Below are positions 5,913 through 12,637 of a stretch of DNA of 15,634 nucleotides, piece after piece (within the stretch, counting starts at the first letter, position 1; each line of letters begins with the position of its first letter). Location: assembly GCA_023417775.1 (NCBI GenBank), contig JAEZEJ010000108.1, positions 1-15,634 of the forward strand. The letters run 5' to 3'. Both the position numbers and the translations under genes were made by a program. Below the pieces are notes generated by a model. The model was not told the origin of the DNA. It saw only the letters and a list, made by a program, of their open reading frames with translations, and ran no database searches. Origin of the DNA: Actinomycetes bacterium. GTDB lineage: Bacteria > Actinomycetota > Actinomycetes > Propionibacteriales > Nocardioidaceae.

Positions 5913-6757
5913 GCGCGGTGACCATCGAGACGCCCTCGGCAACCGCCGGCCCAGCGCCGGGGAGAAGGCGACGCACCCGCAAGCCCGCCTCGCGCTCCGC
6001 GCTCTCCACCCGCAGCCGCCTGCTCCTCGGCGGAGCCGGACTGGTCGGCGTCATCGCCCTCTGGGAGATCGCCAGCCGGCTCGGATGGGTCGACCCCCTG
6101 GTGGCGAGCTCGCCCTCGGGGGTGGCCACCAGTGCGATCGACCTGCTGGAGAACGGCACCCTGCTGCCGGCCATGGGGTCGACCCTGAGACTGTTCCTCA
6201 TCGGCTTCGGCATCTCCCTGGGGGCCGGGCTCATCATCGGCACCCTCTGCGGCTGGTATCAGCGGATCGACGCGGTCCTCGACCCGTGGATCTCGATCCT
6301 CTACGCCAGCCCGCGCATCGCCTTCCTGCCCTTGATCGCGGTCTGGTTCGGCCCCGGGTTCCTCGGCCAGCTCGTCGTCGTGATCCTGATCGCCGTCTTC
6401 CCGATCATCATCAATGTGGCCTCCGGGGTGCGGGCGATCGACCGCGACCACCTGCGGATGGCGCAGAGCTTCGGTGCCACGAATCGCGATGTGCTGCTGA
6501 AGATCGCGCTTCCCGGTGCGATCCCCGCTGTGGCCTCGGGCATCAAGCAGGGCATGATGCAGGGCCTTCTCGGCGTGGTCGTCGCGGAGTACTTCCTCGG
6601 CAATACCGGCATCGGCGGACTGATCTTCCAGGCCGGTCTGATGCTGCGCACCGGCGAGGCGCTGCTCGGCGCCGTCATCTTCGCCGCCGCGGCACTCGCC
6701 CTGTCCTCCGCGCTGCGCAAGGTCGAGTCCAAGCTCGATCGCTGGCGTACCGCCTGA
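5909..6757 (+). CDS. ABC transporter permease (SsuC/TauC-like)
   Basis: Inner-membrane permease of 282 residues that pairs with the binding protein before it and the ATPase after it. After a basic, proline-rich cytoplasmic N-terminus (1-37) come five or six hydrophobic segments, roughly 38-58, 93-115, 138-148, 152-172, 213-230 and 251-268. The coupling (EAA-type) loop is seen at about 176-205, ending in FGATNRDVLLKIALPGAIPAV. These features place it in the sulfonate/nitrate/taurine permease family. The GTG start at 5909 overlaps the upstream stop by four bases (GTGA), a sign of translational coupling. Confidence 0.93.
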   Translation: MSAVTIETPSATAGPAPGRRRRTRKPASRSALSTRSRLLLGGAGLVGVIALWEIASRLGWVDPLVASSPSGVATSAIDLLENGTLLPAMGSTLRLFLIGFGISLGAGLIIGTLCGWYQRIDAVLDPWISILYASPRIAFLPLIAVWFGPGFLGQLVVVILIAVFPIIINVASGVRAIDRDHLRMAQSFGATNRDVLLKIALPGAIPAVASGIKQGMMQGLLGVVVAEYFLGNTGIGGLIFQAGLMLRTGEALLGAVIFAAAALALSSALRKVESKLDRWRTA

Positions 6758-6784
6758 CCCACCCCCGACAGAAAGGAGACGACC

Positions 6785-7573
6785 ATGGCTGACCCCATCG
6801 TGCGCGTGGACGACCTCGTCGTGTCATTCCCGAGCCGGACCAGCAAGACCCCCGTGGAGGTGATCTCCGGTGCCGGCCTCACGGTCGAACGCGGATCGTG
6901 TGTCGTCATCATCGGCCCCTCGGGCTGCGGCAAGAGCACCATCTTGAGCTGCATCGCCGGACTGACTCCCTATACGGGTGGCTCCATCACGGTCGACGGC
7001 GACCGTGTCGACGGCCCGGACGACCATTCCTCGGTGGTCTTCCAGCACGCATCGCTGCTGCCCTGGCGGACCGTGCTCGGCAATGTCGAGTTCGGCTTGG
7101 AGTCCCGGCGGCAGATCCCGAAGAGGGAGATCAGGCCGCGTGCGCTGGAGGCCATCGAGGCGGTCGGGCTGGCCGGCTATGAGGACCACCATCCGCACCA
7201 GATCTCCGGAGGCATGCAGCAACGCGTCAACCTCGCCCGCGCCTTCGCGGTGCGTGCCCCCCTGACGCTCATGGACGAGCCCTTCGGCGCCCTGGACGCC
7301 CTGACCAAGGAGCTCATGCAGGACGAGCTGATCCGGCTGATGTCCATGGTCTCCAGCAGCACCGTGTTCATCACCCATGACATCCGCGAGGCCATCTACC
7401 TCGGCGACAAGATCCTGGTGATGTCGGCCCGGCCCGGCACCATCATCGCCGAGTTCGACAGCCCCTTCGGAGCCGATCGCACCCGCGCCATGACCGAGGA
7501 CCGGCGCTTCGACGAGCTCGAGAGCTCGCTGCGCGATCTCCTCGGCCACACCACAGAAGAGGTCCCCGCATGA
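6785..7573 (+). CDS. ABC transporter ATP-binding protein (SsuB/TauB-like)
   Basis: Cytoplasmic ATPase of the importer, 262 residues. It shows Walker A GPSGCGKST (44-52), the Q-loop at Q87 in VVFQHASLLPWRTVLGNVEFGLE, the signature ISGGMQQRV (140-148), Walker B LTLMDEP (160-166) with catalytic E165, the D-loop GALD and the switch H198 in FITHDIREA. The sequence pattern is that of the nitrate/sulfonate/taurine ATPases. The ATG at 6785 has a strong AAGGAG 6 bases upstream. Its stop overlaps the SDR gene start by four bases (ATGA), which ties import and catabolism into one transcript. Confidence 0.95.
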   Translation: MADPIVRVDDLVVSFPSRTSKTPVEVISGAGLTVERGSCVVIIGPSGCGKSTILSCIAGLTPYTGGSITVDGDRVDGPDDHSSVVFQHASLLPWRTVLGNVEFGLESRRQIPKREIRPRALEAIEAVGLAGYEDHHPHQISGGMQQRVNLARAFAVRAPLTLMDEPFGALDALTKELMQDELIRLMSMVSSSTVFITHDIREAIYLGDKILVMSARPGTIIAEFDSPFGADRTRAMTEDRRFDELESSLRDLLGHTTEEVPA

Positions 7574-8352
7574 ACGACGTCCACGACCGCACCGTCATCG
7601 TCACCGGTGCCAGCGGAGGGATCGGCCGCTCGATCGCGATCGACGCCGCCCGGCACGGATGGCATGTGGTCCTCGCCAGCCGCACGCACGAGGGGCTGCA
7701 GGTCACCGCCGAGCGGATCCACGCCGACGGGGGAGCCGCCTCGATCCACCCCCTCGATGTCACCGATGCCGACCAGATCGAGGGCCTGCGCCGTCAGCTC
7801 GCCGATGACGGACACACGGTCCACGGCCTGGTCAACAACAGCGGCATCGCCGGTCCCTCGCGTCCGCTCTGGGAGATCGAGGACGACGAGTGGGATGAGT
7901 GCATCGCGGTCAACCTGCGCGGGGTCTTCCTGATGTGCCGGGCCTTCCTGCCCGCGATGATCGAGGCCGGCTCCGGGTCGGTGGTCAACATCGGATCGAT
8001 CTCCGGCAAGAACCCGCTGCTCCACCGGTCCGCGTACACGGCGAGCAAGGCCTCGCTCATCGGGCTGACGAAGACCGCGGCGGCCGACGCGGGCCCCCGG
8101 GGAGTCCGGGTCAACCTCGTCTCGCCCGGTGGTGTCGCCGGGGAACGGCTCGACTGGGTGATGGAGAAGCAGTCCGAGGCCCTCGGTCAGCCGCAGCAGG
8201 AGATCCGCGAACGACTCACCAGCCAGTCAGCCCTCCACCGATTCGTCGAGCCCGAGGAGGTCGCCGCCGCGGTGACCTTCCTGCTCTCGGACGAGGCCGC
8301 CGGCATCACCGGCATCGACGTCACGGTCGCCGCCGGCTTCGTCATGAACTGA
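7570..8352 (+). CDS. SDR family oxidoreductase
   Basis: Classical short-chain dehydrogenase/reductase of 260 residues, NAD(P)-dependent and cytoplasmic. The Rossmann glycine motif is TGASGGIG (12-19), ASRT follows beta-2 and suggests NADP preference, LDVTD marks the adenine-ring loop and VNNSG (88-92) is the NNAG variant. The catalytic set is N115, S143, Y156 and K160 in the YTASK context. The C-terminus TFLLSDEAAGITGIDVTVAAGF is standard for the FabG-like group. It probably oxidises an alcohol or reduces a ketone in the imported substrate or an intermediate; which one cannot be told. Translation is coupled to the ATPase gene. Confidence 0.93.
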   Translation: MNDVHDRTVIVTGASGGIGRSIAIDAARHGWHVVLASRTHEGLQVTAERIHADGGAASIHPLDVTDADQIEGLRRQLADDGHTVHGLVNNSGIAGPSRPLWEIEDDEWDECIAVNLRGVFLMCRAFLPAMIEAGSGSVVNIGSISGKNPLLHRSAYTASKASLIGLTKTAAADAGPRGVRVNLVSPGGVAGERLDWVMEKQSEALGQPQQEIRERLTSQSALHRFVEPEEVAAAVTFLLSDEAAGITGIDVTVAAGFVMN

Positions 8353-8392
8353 ATCCCCCCATCTCACACCCGCATCGCAGAGGAGAACCACC

Positions 8393-9277
8393 ATGCCGAA
8401 GATCACCCAGCTGCTGGACGGGATCCCCGCCGTCTCCGACCAGGGACAGGTCGGATTCTGTGCCGTGGCGCTGATCGAGGGCGAGGACCGCGACGGCGTT
8501 CTGCGTCGCATCGTCGTCGACACGGCCCACTGCGGCCGCCGTGTCCTCCTGGTCGACTCGCTGGCCAAGCTCGGTCTGAGCACCCTCGACATCGACTACG
8601 TGCTGAGCACCCATGCGCACTGGGACCACATGCAGAACATCGACCTCTTCAGCAACGCCACGATGCTGATGCACGGTGAGGAGCGCCGATACGCGCACGA
8701 CCCGTCGGTCGACGACTGGGCGACACCGTCGTGGACGGGATATGTGCTCGAACAGCTCAGGATCCAGGAGGTGGGCGAGGGGCACGAGATCATCCCCGGT
8801 GTCAGCGTGATGGAGATGACGGGACACACCGTGGGCAGCATCGGCGCCACCGTCGAGACCGACGGCGGTCTCGCGGTCCTCACCTCCGATGCCTTCCATC
8901 TCGCGTCGGTGGCCAAGACGAAGGTCAACCCGCTGGTGTTCTGGGACGAGAAGGCGGCCACGGCCTCCATCGAGCGGGTCATCGAGACGGCCGACCTCAT
9001 CTATCCCGGCCACGATGCGCCGTTCCGCGTCCTCGCCGACGGCGAGGTGGAATACCTGAAGACGCTGTCCTTCGGCATCGCCGGGATGAAGCCCGCCGAG
9101 CTCTCGGTCGAACAGGCCCTGCCGCCCACCATGATGCCCGGGCGACAGGATCCGGCGCGCATCGACGAGTGGCGCCGTCGTGGTGCGGAGCGCATCGACG
9201 AACGAGGCCCCGTCACCGTCGCCTACGACGCGGGCCTGGCCCCGGTGCCGTCCCACGACTGGGAGTTCGTCAAGTGA
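8393..9277 (+). CDS. Metallo-beta-lactamase-fold hydrolase
   Basis: MBL-fold metallohydrolase of 294 residues. The dinuclear metal site is complete: H74, H76, D78 and H79 in THAHWDHMQN, H145 in MTGHTVGS, D166 in LTSDAFH and H207 in YPGHDAPF. An N-terminal MPKITQLLDGIPAVSDQGQVGFCAV and no signal peptide point to a cytoplasmic enzyme resembling lactonase- or glyoxalase-II-type members. In this operon a lactone or thioester hydrolase role is the most sensible guess, not a beta-lactamase. The ATG at 8393 has AGGAG 7 bases upstream. Its stop overlaps the next gene's GTG by four bases. Confidence 0.92.
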   Translation: MPKITQLLDGIPAVSDQGQVGFCAVALIEGEDRDGVLRRIVVDTAHCGRRVLLVDSLAKLGLSTLDIDYVLSTHAHWDHMQNIDLFSNATMLMHGEERRYAHDPSVDDWATPSWTGYVLEQLRIQEVGEGHEIIPGVSVMEMTGHTVGSIGATVETDGGLAVLTSDAFHLASVAKTKVNPLVFWDEKAATASIERVIETADLIYPGHDAPFRVLADGEVEYLKTLSFGIAGMKPAELSVEQALPPTMMPGRQDPARIDEWRRRGAERIDERGPVTVAYDAGLAPVPSHDWEFVK

Positions 9278-10242
9278 GCGAGCCGGGAGAGGACACCGCC
9301 GGGACCGTCCACGCGGCGGCCGAGCGGTACCGCAACTGGGACCGCTGGGGGCCGGACGATCAACGCGGGACGCTCAACTCCATCACGTCCGACAAGGTGC
9401 TCGAGGCCGTGGGCCGGGTGCGACGGGGCGATGTCGTCTCGCTGGCGCTGCCCTTCGACGCCACGGGACCGCAGACGGGGGAGCTCGGTCGCGTCAACCC
9501 GCTGCACACGATGACCTTCACCGGTACGGATGCCGCCGCCGGGGTCCAGGACTTCCTCCCGCACGGCTTCGGCGCCGCCGACGACACGATCACCATGCCG
9601 CTGCAGTGCGGCACCCAGTGGGACGGCCTGTCGCATATCTTCGACCGCGGTCTGATGTGGAACGGGTATCCGGCGACGGACGTGACCGGACTCGACGGGG
9701 CGCGGCGCAACGGCATCGAGCAGGTGGCCGACGGCTTCGTCTCACGAGGTGTGCTGCTCGACATCGCGCGGCACTGCGGCGTCCCATCGCTCGACCCCGG
9801 CTTCGCGATCACCGAGCGGCTGCTGCTCGAGTGCATCGACGCCCAGGGCGAGAGCGCGCACATCGGCCAGGGGGACATCGTCCTGGTGCGCACCGGTTTC
9901 CTCGGAGCGCGCCGGAGGGACGGCTGGGGCGACTACGCCGGCGGTGACGCGCCGGGTCTCTCCTTCGACACGGCCGATTGGCTGTATCGGACGGAGATCG
10001 CGGCGATCGCCACCGACACCTGGGGTGTGGAGGTCAGGCCGAACGAGCTGGAGGACTCCTTCCAGCCGCTGCACCAGGTGATGGTGCCGAATATGGGGCT
10101 CTTCGTGGGGGAGATCTTCGCCCTCGACGAGCTGGCCGAGCGTTGCGCGGGGGACGGTGTCTACGACTTCCTCTTCGTGGCCCCGCCCTTGCCCGTGACC
10201 GGGGCCGTCGGCAGCCCGGCCAATCCGCAAGCGATCAGGTGA
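9274..10242 (+). CDS. Cyclase family protein (kynurenine formamidase/isatin hydrolase-like)
   Basis: A 322-residue member of the putative cyclase family, which includes metal-dependent amidohydrolases such as bacterial kynurenine formamidase and isatin hydrolase. The family motif HxGTHxDxPxH appears as QCGTQWDGLSH (111-121): D117 and H121 are kept, while both histidine metal ligands read as glutamine (Q111, Q115). The later ligands are represented by H267 (QPLHQVMVPN) and E280 (FVGEIFA). A characteristic N-terminal NWDRWGPDDQRGTLN is present. The start is the GTG at 9274, overlapping the MBL gene stop (GTGA); the frame is open upstream, but that stretch lies antisense or out of frame within the MBL gene. 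It probably opens a cyclic amide, lactone or similar ring. Confidence 0.88.
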   Translation: MSEPGEDTAGTVHAAAERYRNWDRWGPDDQRGTLNSITSDKVLEAVGRVRRGDVVSLALPFDATGPQTGELGRVNPLHTMTFTGTDAAAGVQDFLPHGFGAADDTITMPLQCGTQWDGLSHIFDRGLMWNGYPATDVTGLDGARRNGIEQVADGFVSRGVLLDIARHCGVPSLDPGFAITERLLLECIDAQGESAHIGQGDIVLVRTGFLGARRRDGWGDYAGGDAPGLSFDTADWLYRTEIAAIATDTWGVEVRPNELEDSFQPLHQVMVPNMGLFVGEIFALDELAERCAGDGVYDFLFVAPPLPVTGAVGSPANPQAIR

Positions 10243-10248
10243 GGGGCC

Positions 10249-11757
10249 ATGGTCAATATCACCGCGCGGATCTGGGACGTGGCGCGATCGGCGCCGGGAC
10301 GGCCGGCTCTGCGATCGCCCCGGGAGATCTCCTATGGTCAGCTCCGGGCGGCCAACCAGCGCGTCGCCGTCGCGGTGCTGGCCTCCGGACGGGGCCCCCA
10401 TGATCGTGTCCTGCTGATCGCCCCGTCCGTCCCGGAGTTCCCCGAGGTCTACTACGGGCTCCATGCGGCGGGGTGCACCGTCGTCACCATGAACACGATG
10501 TCGACCGCCCACGAGATCGGATACGTCCTCGACGACTCGGGAGCCGACCTGGTCATCGTGTGGCACGAGCACGCCCGGGCCGCCTCGGCTGCCGCCGGTG
10601 AGCGGGGCGTCGAGGTCTGGGAGCTCGGGGAGGACACCGAGCTGGCCGGTGCCCCGGTCGCCTCCGGTGAGGGGGTGGAGGCCTTCGATCATGACCCGGA
10701 GGACACGGTCGTCATCCTGTACACCTCGGGGACGACCGGTCAGCCGAAGGGCGCCGAGCTGACGGCGGCCAATCTCGTCGACACCGCCGACTCCTTCCGT
10801 CCGGTCCTCAACCTCACGAGCGAGGATCGCCTCGGTACCGCGCTGCCGCTCTTCCACGTCTTCGGCCAGGCGGCGTGCATGAACACCTTCCTCGCCGGGG
10901 GCGCCTCCCTCTCGCTGGTACATCCCTTCGATCCCGACGCCCTGCTCCGGCTGATGCGCGACGAGCGGCTGACCGCCCTCGCCGGGGTGCCGACGATGTG
11001 GAATGCCATGCTGCACGCGCGGACCGAGCTGACCTCCGAGGATGTCGCCTCGATGCGGATCGCGCTGTCCGGCGGGGCGTCCTTGCCCGCCGAGGTGATC
11101 GAGCGCTTCGCCGACCGTTTCGGATGCGCGATCCTCGAGGGCTATGGGCTGACCGAGTCCACGGGCGCGGCGACCTTCAATGACATCAACCGCGAGCAGC
11201 GGGTGGGCACCGTCGGCCCGGCATTGCCGGGGACGAGCCTGCAGGTGCGGCGCCCGGACGGCACGCTCGCGGAGCATGAGGAGGTCGGCGAGGTCCTCAT
11301 GGCCGGCCCGACGGTGATGAAGGGGTACTGGAACAGGCCCGAGGCCACCGCGGAGGCCCTCGACGGCGGCTGGCTGCGGACCGGGGACCTCGGATCCCTC
11401 GATGCGGACGGCTATCTGCGCATCGTGGACCGCTCGAAGGACCTGATCATCCGCGGCGGCTACAACGTGTACCCGCGCGAGGTCGAGGAGGTGCTGTACC
11501 GCCACCCGGACATCGTCGAGGTCGCGGTCGTGGGCGTGCCGGACGACTACTACGGCGAGGAGGTCGCCGCGGTCATCGTCGGTTCCCCGGGGGCCGCCCT
11601 CGACGGCGAGGAGATCACCCGGTGGACCAAGGACTATCTGTCGTCCTACAAGGTGCCGCGGGTGTTCTCCTTCGTCGACGAGCTGCCGAAGGGAGCCACC
11701 GGCAAGATCCTCAAGCGGTCGATCGACCGCGAGGCGCTCGTCGCGGGGCGCGAGTGA
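10249..11757 (+). CDS. Acyl-CoA synthetase (AMP-dependent synthetase/ligase)
   Basis: ANL-superfamily ligase of 502 residues that adenylates a carboxylic acid and transfers it to CoA. Core motifs are all present: YTSGTTGQPKG (158-168), the A4 region LPLFHVFGQAACMNTFLAGGAS, GYGLTES (298-304), WLRTGD (375-380), RIVDRSKDLIIRGGYNVYP (391-409) and the C-terminal catalytic lysine K486 in LPKGATGKILKR. It resembles medium/long-chain fatty acyl- and aromatic acyl-CoA ligases; specificity is unresolved. The ATG at 10249 is 6 bases after the cyclase stop, with AGGTGAG overlapping that stop. It is the expected CoA-activating step after hydrolytic ring opening, feeding acyl-CoA enzymes such as those encoded at 42-2140. 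Confidence 0.94.
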   Translation: MVNITARIWDVARSAPGRPALRSPREISYGQLRAANQRVAVAVLASGRGPHDRVLLIAPSVPEFPEVYYGLHAAGCTVVTMNTMSTAHEIGYVLDDSGADLVIVWHEHARAASAAAGERGVEVWELGEDTELAGAPVASGEGVEAFDHDPEDTVVILYTSGTTGQPKGAELTAANLVDTADSFRPVLNLTSEDRLGTALPLFHVFGQAACMNTFLAGGASLSLVHPFDPDALLRLMRDERLTALAGVPTMWNAMLHARTELTSEDVASMRIALSGGASLPAEVIERFADRFGCAILEGYGLTESTGAATFNDINREQRVGTVGPALPGTSLQVRRPDGTLAEHEEVGEVLMAGPTVMKGYWNRPEATAEALDGGWLRTGDLGSLDADGYLRIVDRSKDLIIRGGYNVYPREVEEVLYRHPDIVEVAVVGVPDDYYGEEVAAVIVGSPGAALDGEEITRWTKDYLSSYKVPRVFSFVDELPKGATGKILKRSIDREALVAGRE

Positions 11758-11810
11758 CCCCGCGGCCGCTCGCGGACGAAGCAGCGTGCGGGGCGAGGGA
11801 ACGTGGGAAC

Positions 11811-12515
11811 ATGGACGCCATGGGACGCCCCAGCGAGGATGACGGAGGTGCTCGTTCGCCGCGCCGGGTGACACAGCGGCCCGCGAACCACCGTTCGCTG
11901 TCGGCGCGCGCCCGTCGCACCCGTGCCGACCTCATCGCCGCCGCCCGGGTCGTCTTCGAACGGGACGGGTACACCGATTCGCGGATCGTGGACATCACCG
12001 CGCTGGCCGACAGCTCGGCCGGCACCTTCTACACCTACTTCGACGACAAGGAGCAGATCCTCAAGGAGGTCCTCAAGGAGGCCCAGGAGGAGATGCTGCA
12101 CACGGCGGACTTCGGTCTCGGGCAGTTCGACCGCGAGCCGGCCGAGGCGCTGCGCGATGGCCTGCGCGCGTACCTGACCTTCTATCGCGACAATGTCCGC
12201 CTGATGCTGCTCATCGAGCAGGTGGCCGGCATCGACCCGGAGTTCCGCACCTCGCGCCGCGAACGGGAGATCGCCAATCACCTGCGCAATGCCGAGTCCA
12301 TCCGCCGGTGGAAGGAACGCGACGGGGAGGTCGACCCGAAGACCATGCTGCTGACGGTCAACGCCCTCTCGGCGATGACCAACAAGATGGCGTACAACAG
12401 CTTCGCCGTGGAGGAGCGCGAGGACTTCGACGAGGTGCTCGAGACCGTGCTCAACCTCTGGGTCATCGCCTTCGGGCTGGGCGCGGATCGGCTGGCGGTC
12501 GACGACCGGCGCTGA
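11811..12515 (+). CDS. TetR/AcrR family transcriptional regulator
   Basis: A 234-residue one-component regulator. After a basic, disordered N-terminus (1-33) the TetR DNA-binding domain runs about 34-80, with TRADLIAAARVVFERDGYTDSRIVDITALADSSAGTFYTYFDDKEQILKEVL split over helices 1-4; the recognition part is DSSAGTFYTYF (67-77). The C-terminal ligand and dimer domain is helical (FYRDNVRLMLLIEQVAG onward). The first ATG at 11811 is preceded by GAGGGA; a second at 11820 is possible. It follows the ligase gene by 53 bases on the same strand, so it is probably co-transcribed and controls the operon, perhaps through the inverted repeat at 4867-4890. Its ligand may be a CoA thioester, as for many TetR regulators beside acyl-CoA genes. 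Confidence 0.92.
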   Translation: MDAMGRPSEDDGGARSPRRVTQRPANHRSLSARARRTRADLIAAARVVFERDGYTDSRIVDITALADSSAGTFYTYFDDKEQILKEVLKEAQEEMLHTADFGLGQFDREPAEALRDGLRAYLTFYRDNVRLMLLIEQVAGIDPEFRTSRREREIANHLRNAESIRRWKERDGEVDPKTMLLTVNALSAMTNKMAYNSFAVEEREDFDEVLETVLNLWVIAFGLGADRLAVDDRR

Positions 12516-12538
12516 ACCCGACCGACCGCACGGGTTCA
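12513..12538. terminator. Inverted repeat at the end of the TetR gene
   Basis: TGAACCCG and CGGGTTCA form a perfect 8-bp inverted repeat around 10 bases, starting on the stop codon of the TetR gene. It could act as a T-run-free terminator of the catabolic operon, or be a protein-binding site upstream of the phosphatase gene. The sequence alone does not decide. Confidence 0.4.
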
Positions 12539-12595
12539 CGTCGAGGCCATGTGGATCTCGCCGTGCCGTCACCTGATCTCGATCGGATGGGATCA

Positions 12596-12615
12596 CGCGC
12601 ACCGGGGAGTGCGCG
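12596..12615 (+). other. Hairpin in the leader of the alkaline phosphatase gene
   Basis: CGCGCAC-CGGGGA-GTGCGCG is a perfect 7-bp stem with a 6-base loop, ending 22 bases before the phosphatase ATG and just ahead of its GAGGAG Shine-Dalgarno. It may affect translation or mRNA stability. Confidence 0.35.
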
Positions 12616-12637
12616 ATGACATCCGACGAGGAGAAGA

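Noticed and set aside
9742..11874. Very long open frame on the minus strand opposite the cyclase and ligase genes
   Set aside because: It is antisense to well-conserved coding sequence, has no recognisable domain, and its composition is the mirror of high-GC codon bias.
12534..12573. PHO box (PhoP-binding direct repeats) before the alkaline phosphatase gene
   Set aside because: GTTCAC at 12534 and GTCACC at 12568 resemble single units, but no 11-base tandem repeats are present between them.
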